A DNA stretch of 64,000 nucleotides from an uncultured Desulfobacter sp. (GTDB taxonomy: Bacteria > Desulfobacterota > Desulfobacteria > Desulfobacterales > Desulfobacteraceae), in the NCBI RefSeq assembly GCF_963666675.1, contig NZ_OY762929.1, forward strand, positions 3,410,001 to 3,474,000. The letters run 5' to 3'. The position numbers and the translations under genes were made by a program. Below, in pieces: positions 61,001 through 64,000 of this stretch; within the stretch, counting starts at the first letter, position 1, and each line of letters opens with the position of its first letter. Below the pieces are notes generated by a model. It searched no databases and was not told the origin of the DNA. It saw only the letters and a list, made by a program, of their open reading frames with translations.

Positions 61001-62031
61001 TGAAAATGCGAATATCCATCCGGGATCATAAAGACAGGGAGATCAAATCATTAAGGGACTTATCGAAACTTGGGGCCTTTGCCGCCCAGCGTCCGACCCC
61101 AAAAACCAATGTCTTTGAACGGGCTAAGAAGGAATTTGAAAAAACAGGGATCCGGGAATGGAATTTTTCTGATATTGAACAGGAAGTTCATTTGAAGGAA
61201 AGCAACGGTACCCGGCGCAAAGCCTTTCCCGGCCTTTGCTGTGACCTGGACAGTGATGCCGTAATCTTAACCTTATTCAAAACCAGGCAAGCCGCCTTGG
61301 AAAACCACACCCAAGGGGTGGGTCGCCTGTTTGAGATCATGTTTCCCGATGACGTCAAGGCACTAAAAAAAGACATCAACAGAACCGCTGAATTAAGCCG
61401 GATCGCCCCCTATTTCAACGATCGGCCCACCTTTATCGGTATGGCATACAATGCCATGGCAAAGGACTTTTTCCAAAAAGAGATTTTTACTCAAGCGGCA
61501 TTTGAAACCCATGTGCAAACGATTCGTCCCAAACTGTATACCCTTGGCCAACAGGCGATGGAAAACATTTTAACCGTGGGCCGGGAATATGCGACCTGTT
61601 TTGATCTGCTGCAAACCTTAAGCCTTGCGTCCAAAAACAGACCCGTTATTTTCAATGCGTTGACGGCGATATTCAATGAGTTGAAAAACCTGTGTCCGGC
61701 CAATTTTCTGGAACTTTACGATTTAAATCGGATTGCGCTGCTGCCCAAAAACCTGGAATGCCTGTCCATTCGTGCCAGGCGCTGGGTGGACAACCCGGCC
61801 AAAGCGGCCCAGAAAAAAGAGCTGATCGCGCCCTATGAAAGAAAACTTGCTCATCTTATTTCAACGCTTGGCCCGGGCTCATCAACGGAAAAATCCAATG
61901 CCGTGGAATCGTTTTTCTGGATGCTGGAGGAGTATAAAATTTCCGTATATGCCCAGGAATTGAAAACCCGGTTTAAAATTTCAGCCAAACGCCTGGATAA
62001 AGCGGTCATTGAGGCATCAACAATGATTTAA
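58027..62031 (+). CDS. hrpA: ATP-dependent RNA helicase HrpA
   Basis: A 1334-aa DEAH-box helicase of the HrpA type. It has GETGSGKTTQIPKL (motif I), TQPRRIAAM, VDEAHERSLN (DEAH), ITSATID, TNVAETSLTIPGI and NQRMGRCGR (motif VI). The ratchet, OB-fold and a long C-terminal HrpA-specific region (DUF3418-like) complete it, and length matches E. coli HrpA. HrpA resolves stalled or collided ribosomes on mRNA. The ATG at 58027 is preferred: a TTG at 57997 would lie inside the promoter spacer. No clear ribosome site is present. Confidence 0.94.
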   Translation: MSISDQIKALIPKAMCKDRYMLSRALRSKAKPRQGQAENFLKKTLLKAQASADTRQRRMGNRPQHIRFDPNLPINGKKKEIIKAIQDHPVVIISGETGSGKTTQIPKLCLEAGRGLSGMIGCTQPRRIAAMTVAKRIAFELNESLGQSVGYKIRFDDHTPDSAYIKLMTDGILLAETQQDRFLNRYDTLIVDEAHERSLNIDFVLGILRGLVRKRRDLKLIITSATIDTEKFSKAFDNAPVIEVSGRMYPVELIYAPIDEENDNGNSTGAQDDQGYVEAAAAQTADLLMSTRTGDILIFMPTEQDIGETMEILKGKNLFGVTILPLFARLSAGEQAKVFAAGPGRKVVIATNVAETSLTIPGIKYVVDTGLARIPAYSPRTRTTALPVSPVSQSSANQRMGRCGRVENGVCIRLYDEDDFNGRPFFTTPEILRSNLAEVILRMIALQLGDIATFPFIDPPAPKSIKDGFDTLLELDAITAQASAKNQGKKYRLTPSGRLMARLPMDPKLSRILLNAGDTGVLKEAVVITTALTVSDIRQRPADKVQAADQKHAQFKDPASDFITLLNIWNACIEAKTRLKSRSALRKWCIENFLSFKRLREWQDIHGQITRMIKEHGITQTVPPAADQKEAPAKAEQCEHGGPLYAAIHKALLHGYLAGIAQKKEKNMFTAAKGRQAIIFPGSGLFNKAGSWIVAAEYVKTSQLFARCVGNVDPAWIEEIGQTLCTRTYSDPHWEKKRGEVVAAEQVSLFGLILASGRSVAYGKINPEESGELFIRHALVQGEIFQKFAFMAHNRDLIEEISALEDKTRQRDILASEDEIYAFYQSRLPKPFYNIRTFAKFIKDKKDDSFLRMTRGNLQKTDVDEDVLARFPDTLATDQGEFALDYKFNPGAKTDGVTLKVPSQDAAMISPHQVETLVPGLLREKIAALIKSLPKTHRVKLMPIQQRADFIADHLPDSDAPLYSKLSQVIRAHFNLVIPASAWSDTDLEDHLKMRISIRDHKDREIKSLRDLSKLGAFAAQRPTPKTNVFERAKKEFEKTGIREWNFSDIEQEVHLKESNGTRRKAFPGLCCDLDSDAVILTLFKTRQAALENHTQGVGRLFEIMFPDDVKALKKDINRTAELSRIAPYFNDRPTFIGMAYNAMAKDFFQKEIFTQAAFETHVQTIRPKLYTLGQQAMENILTVGREYATCFDLLQTLSLASKNRPVIFNALTAIFNELKNLCPANFLELYDLNRIALLPKNLECLSIRARRWVDNPAKAAQKKELIAPYERKLAHLISTLGPGSSTEKSNAVESFFWMLEEYKISVYAQELKTRFKISAKRLDKAVIEASTMI

Positions 62032-62142
62032 TGGATTTGCAGATTATTTTAAAAAAACAAAATCTAAAATTCACGAATAGAGAAATATTAAACCTTAGGA
62101 GAAACAACTATTTCTTTACCCGACTCAATGAATAAATTTACT

Positions 62143-62733
62143 TTAACGCATTGGATGTGAATAATAATAGTGACCACCGCACCATGGGTAGTTTTGACAC
62201 CTATCATAACTTGGCGGGACAACTTTTGCCTCGTATGTTACGCCGGTATAAGGTCCAACGCTCGAACTCAGACCGGAGGGCCACCAGATTAATTCATTGT
62301 TGTAAGCAAAAAACACCCTGACCTGCATGTCTACATGATAAATGCCATACTCATCCACCTTTGTTTCCAAAATCTCAACACCTTTTAAATAGGACTTGGC
62401 CTGGGAGGATATTGTATCCATATCGACATCAACGCCCTTTCTTTTGGAGTATGTCTCGACCAGAGCGCCTCTCAATTTTTCCAAAAGTAATCGATATCCA
62501 TCCAAAACGGCTGCCCTTTCGCCGAGAATCATCGCTTCACCACGCCGCACAGCGGTTTCAGGCGCCATACCTTTCCCGGTCACTTTAAACAGGACAACAC
62601 GATCATTGTCCAAGGGTTTGCTCTCTTCGATTACGCTGCGCCCGGTTGCATTGGGGGGGGGATAAGTCCTATTATAACAGGAACACACAAAGAATAATGG
62701 CAACAAAACAGCAAGGCAAATCAATTTTTTCAT
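62143..62733 (-). CDS. LPP20-like lipoprotein
   Basis: A 196-aa protein from the ATG at 62733, which has AAGGAGA 6 bp upstream; an in-frame start at 62865 has no such site. The lipoprotein signal peptide ends in FVCSC-YN. The body (GKGMAPETAVRRGEAMILGERAAVLDGYRLLLEKLRG) resembles the LPP20 family of outer-membrane lipoproteins, in which a helix with aligned Ala/Arg/Glu is followed by a beta sheet. A Pro/Tyr/His-rich tail (CGGHYYYSHPMR) ends the protein. Role unknown. Confidence 0.8.
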   Translation of the reverse strand: MKKLICLAVLLPLFFVCSCYNRTYPPPNATGRSVIEESKPLDNDRVVLFKVTGKGMAPETAVRRGEAMILGERAAVLDGYRLLLEKLRGALVETYSKRKGVDVDMDTISSQAKSYLKGVEILETKVDEYGIYHVDMQVRVFFAYNNELIWWPSGLSSSVGPYTGVTYEAKVVPPSYDRCQNYPWCGGHYYYSHPMR

Positions 62734-63040
62734 GACATTCTCCTTTAAGATATGGTCTTTTCGATTTATTAAAGATTTGCAAATAACATACCTAAATTTC
62801 AGACAACGCGTGTTTATCCAGTGAACATCGGTAATTTGGAAGATTTTCTTGAACCAATCTTTCAAATTTTGAGTGCAGCTGTCATGAAATTGACTGTTTC
62901 ATCCGATAAATTTGACAAAAAAAGTCCGATCCATCCAAATGATATAAACGAAATGAATTGCTAAATCCATTCTATGGATAGGTAAACAAGTCCCCAAGGA
63001 GCAATATTTGCCGGTTTTCTTTGCTTTGGAACTTTATATA

Positions 63041-63131
63041 ACGGCCATGGGCCGAGCCAGGTCTATCATGACCCAGGCTTCGACCCACAACGAAGAATGA
63101 AAGAACTCAATAAGTTATCGAGCTCTTTCAT
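63041..63131 (+). repeat. Two-hairpin intergenic repeat, copy D
   Basis: CATGGGCCGAGCCAGGTC...GACCCAGGCTTCGACCCACAAC forms hairpin 1, and GAAAGAACTCAATAAG with TTATCGAGCTCTTTC forms hairpin 2. It is followed after a few bases by copy E in the same orientation. Confidence 0.8.
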
Positions 63132-63136
63132 ATAAA

Positions 63137-63233
63137 CAGCCATGGGCTGACCTGACATATCAGCACTGAGGTACAGCCCACAACGAAGGTTGAAAAAACT
63201 CAGCAACTTACTGAGCTCTTTCATATAAAAAAT
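63137..63233 (+). repeat. Two-hairpin intergenic repeat, copy E
   Basis: CATGGGCTGACCTGACATATCAG...CTGAGGTACAGCCCACAAC and then GAAAAAACTCAGCAAC with TTACTGAGCTCTTTC. It repeats copy D with a period of about 95 bp. Its end is 5 bp from the stop codon of the fumarylacetoacetate hydrolase family gene. Confidence 0.8.
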
Positions 63234-63237
63234 AGGC

Positions 63238-63900
63238 TCAGGCAACGGATGCAGAAAAGCTGAACCGGCCGTCAAGCTCCAACGCCAGTTCATCACCTGA
63301 TTTCAAACCCGCCACACCGGCCGGGGTTCCGGTAAGTACAACATCCCCGGGCAGCAACGTAAAAAAGCTGGACATGTAAACAATCAAGTCAATTATTTTG
63401 TTAATCATCAACTTTGTACTCTCATTCTGCCGAATCTGCCCATTTACTTCCAGTTTCAACTGGGTATCCTGGGGATCGGCAAGTTCATCGGGGCCGATAA
63501 AGGGGGTCATGGGGCAGGAACCGTCAAAGGCCTTTGCCTTTTCCCAGGGTAGCCCTTTTTCCTTGAGCGATTTCTGGACATCCCGCAGGGTCAGATCCAA
63601 TGCAAGCCCATATCCTGCAACAGCCGCCGCCACCTCATCCCGGCTTGCCCGGGTGATCTGTTTGCCGATCAATACGGCCAATTCGGTCTCGTTGTGACAA
63701 TCCCTGGTAAATTCAGGGATCACGATGGGCTGGCTGATCGGCTGCAGCGATGTCGCCGGCTTGATGAACAAAATGGGTTCCGTGGGCATGGGATTGTCCA
63801 GTTCCTTGATATGATCCACATAATTGCGCCCTACGCAAACCACCTTGCCCACGGGCAGGTCGCACACAGATCCGTCGTTAAACTCATGCTGATATGTCAT
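63238..63900 (-). CDS. Fumarylacetoacetate hydrolase family protein (acylpyruvase-like)
   Basis: A 220-aa single-domain FAH protein. It has VVCVGRNYVDHIKEL, IKPATSL, HNETELAVLIGK with the metal-binding Glu residues, GYGLALDLTLRD and a C-terminal GDVVLTGTPAGV. Compact members hydrolyse acylpyruvates or decarboxylate oxaloacetate. Nothing nearby fixes the substrate. AAAAAGG precedes the ATG. Two repeat copies follow its stop. Confidence 0.92.
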   Translation of the reverse strand: MTYQHEFNDGSVCDLPVGKVVCVGRNYVDHIKELDNPMPTEPILFIKPATSLQPISQPIVIPEFTRDCHNETELAVLIGKQITRASRDEVAAAVAGYGLALDLTLRDVQKSLKEKGLPWEKAKAFDGSCPMTPFIGPDELADPQDTQLKLEVNGQIRQNESTKLMINKIIDLIVYMSSFFTLLPGDVVLTGTPAGVAGLKSGDELALELDGRFSFSASVA

Positions 63901-64000
63901 AAATTTGCCTTTTTCCTATATGTTAAACAACAATACATCCCAAAGCGAAAAACTTCTATTTAATCGTTGGACGACGACAGTGCCGGAGAGTGTTCCACTA

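Larger units (their letters stand above)
62734..63237. other. Intergenic region with tandem two-hairpin repeats
   Basis: 504 bp without a gene. 62734-63036 holds the presumed promoter of the lipoprotein gene but no clear element. 63041-63233 is occupied by copies D and E of the repeat. A 76-codon open frame across the repeats is not a gene. Confidence 0.6.

Noticed and set aside
63066..63296. 76-codon ORF across the tandem repeats
   Set aside because: Consists of repeat copies D and E read on the minus strand and runs into the FAH-family gene; the same peptide fragment appears in the repeat at 42.78 kb.
1..64000. CRISPR arrays, tRNA or rRNA genes
   Set aside because: No regularly spaced direct-repeat arrays with unique spacers and no tRNA-like T-arm/acceptor pattern or rRNA segment were seen by reading; short or diverged cases could be missed without a scan.

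Overview
The window reads as chromosomal DNA of a sulfate-reducing deltaproteobacterium, most likely of the Desulfobacteraceae/Desulfobacterales. This rests on overall gene content and style (an orphan HsdR-N protein, a FapA-type DUF342 protein, an IspH-UbiA fusion, a TRAP transporter with GlcD/GlcF-type oxidases, a PEP-CTERM protein) and is an inference, not a search result. Coding density is high and most genes sit in tight operons with 4-bp overlaps. No rRNA, tRNA or CRISPR array was recognised.

Layout. 0.2-3.1 kb: CinA and a radical SAM protein. 3.2-8.1 kb: a tryptophan operon trpEGDCF (no trpBA), preceded by an unannotated trp leader peptide with five Trp codons and an attenuator. 8.1-13.2 kb: LysM protein, SUMF1-domain protein, and a five-gene chain murJ / FtsB-like / small protein / rhodanese / MauE-DoxX. 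13.3-22.4 kb: housekeeping genes (rpsT, lptE, leuS, then rpsF-rpsR-DUF2232-rplI-dnaB-hflX). 22.6-30.4 kb: a small Cys-rich protein, a divergent dnaA facing an AT-rich repeat-bearing intergenic region, pdxA, uvrA, an HsdR-N protein and an acyltransferase. 30.8-32.6 kb: a complete insertion sequence with 18-bp terminal inverted repeats and a 9-bp target duplication. 32.6-33.2 kb: a PEP-CTERM protein.

33.8-44.8 kb is the most striking region: what looks like a complete, compact Lap-type (c-di-GMP-gated) surface adhesion system. It has a short 705-aa adhesin with an N-terminal retention module, a TAAG LapG-type cleavage motif, a vWA domain and RTX repeats. Convergent to it is an operon coding for a TolC-OmpA fusion, LapG-type protease, LapD-type degenerate GGDEF/EAL receptor, LapB-type ABC transporter, LapC-type adaptor and a LuxR-type regulator.

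45.6-52.1 kb: a GntR regulator with matching operator dyads in front of itself and of a dctPQM TRAP transporter followed by a GlcD/GlcF-like 2-hydroxyacid (probably lactate or glycolate) oxidase pair. 52.2-57.7 kb: FapA-like protein, IspH-UbiA fusion, parB and parA. 58.0-62.0 kb: HrpA helicase. 62.1-63.9 kb: an LPP20-like lipoprotein and a fumarylacetoacetate hydrolase family enzyme.

Five copies of an approximately 95-bp two-hairpin repeat lie between genes (about 22.84, 33.67, 42.73, 63.04 and 63.14 kb). One sits directly before the adhesin and another inside the Lap operon. dnaA and parAB in one window suggest proximity to the replication origin.
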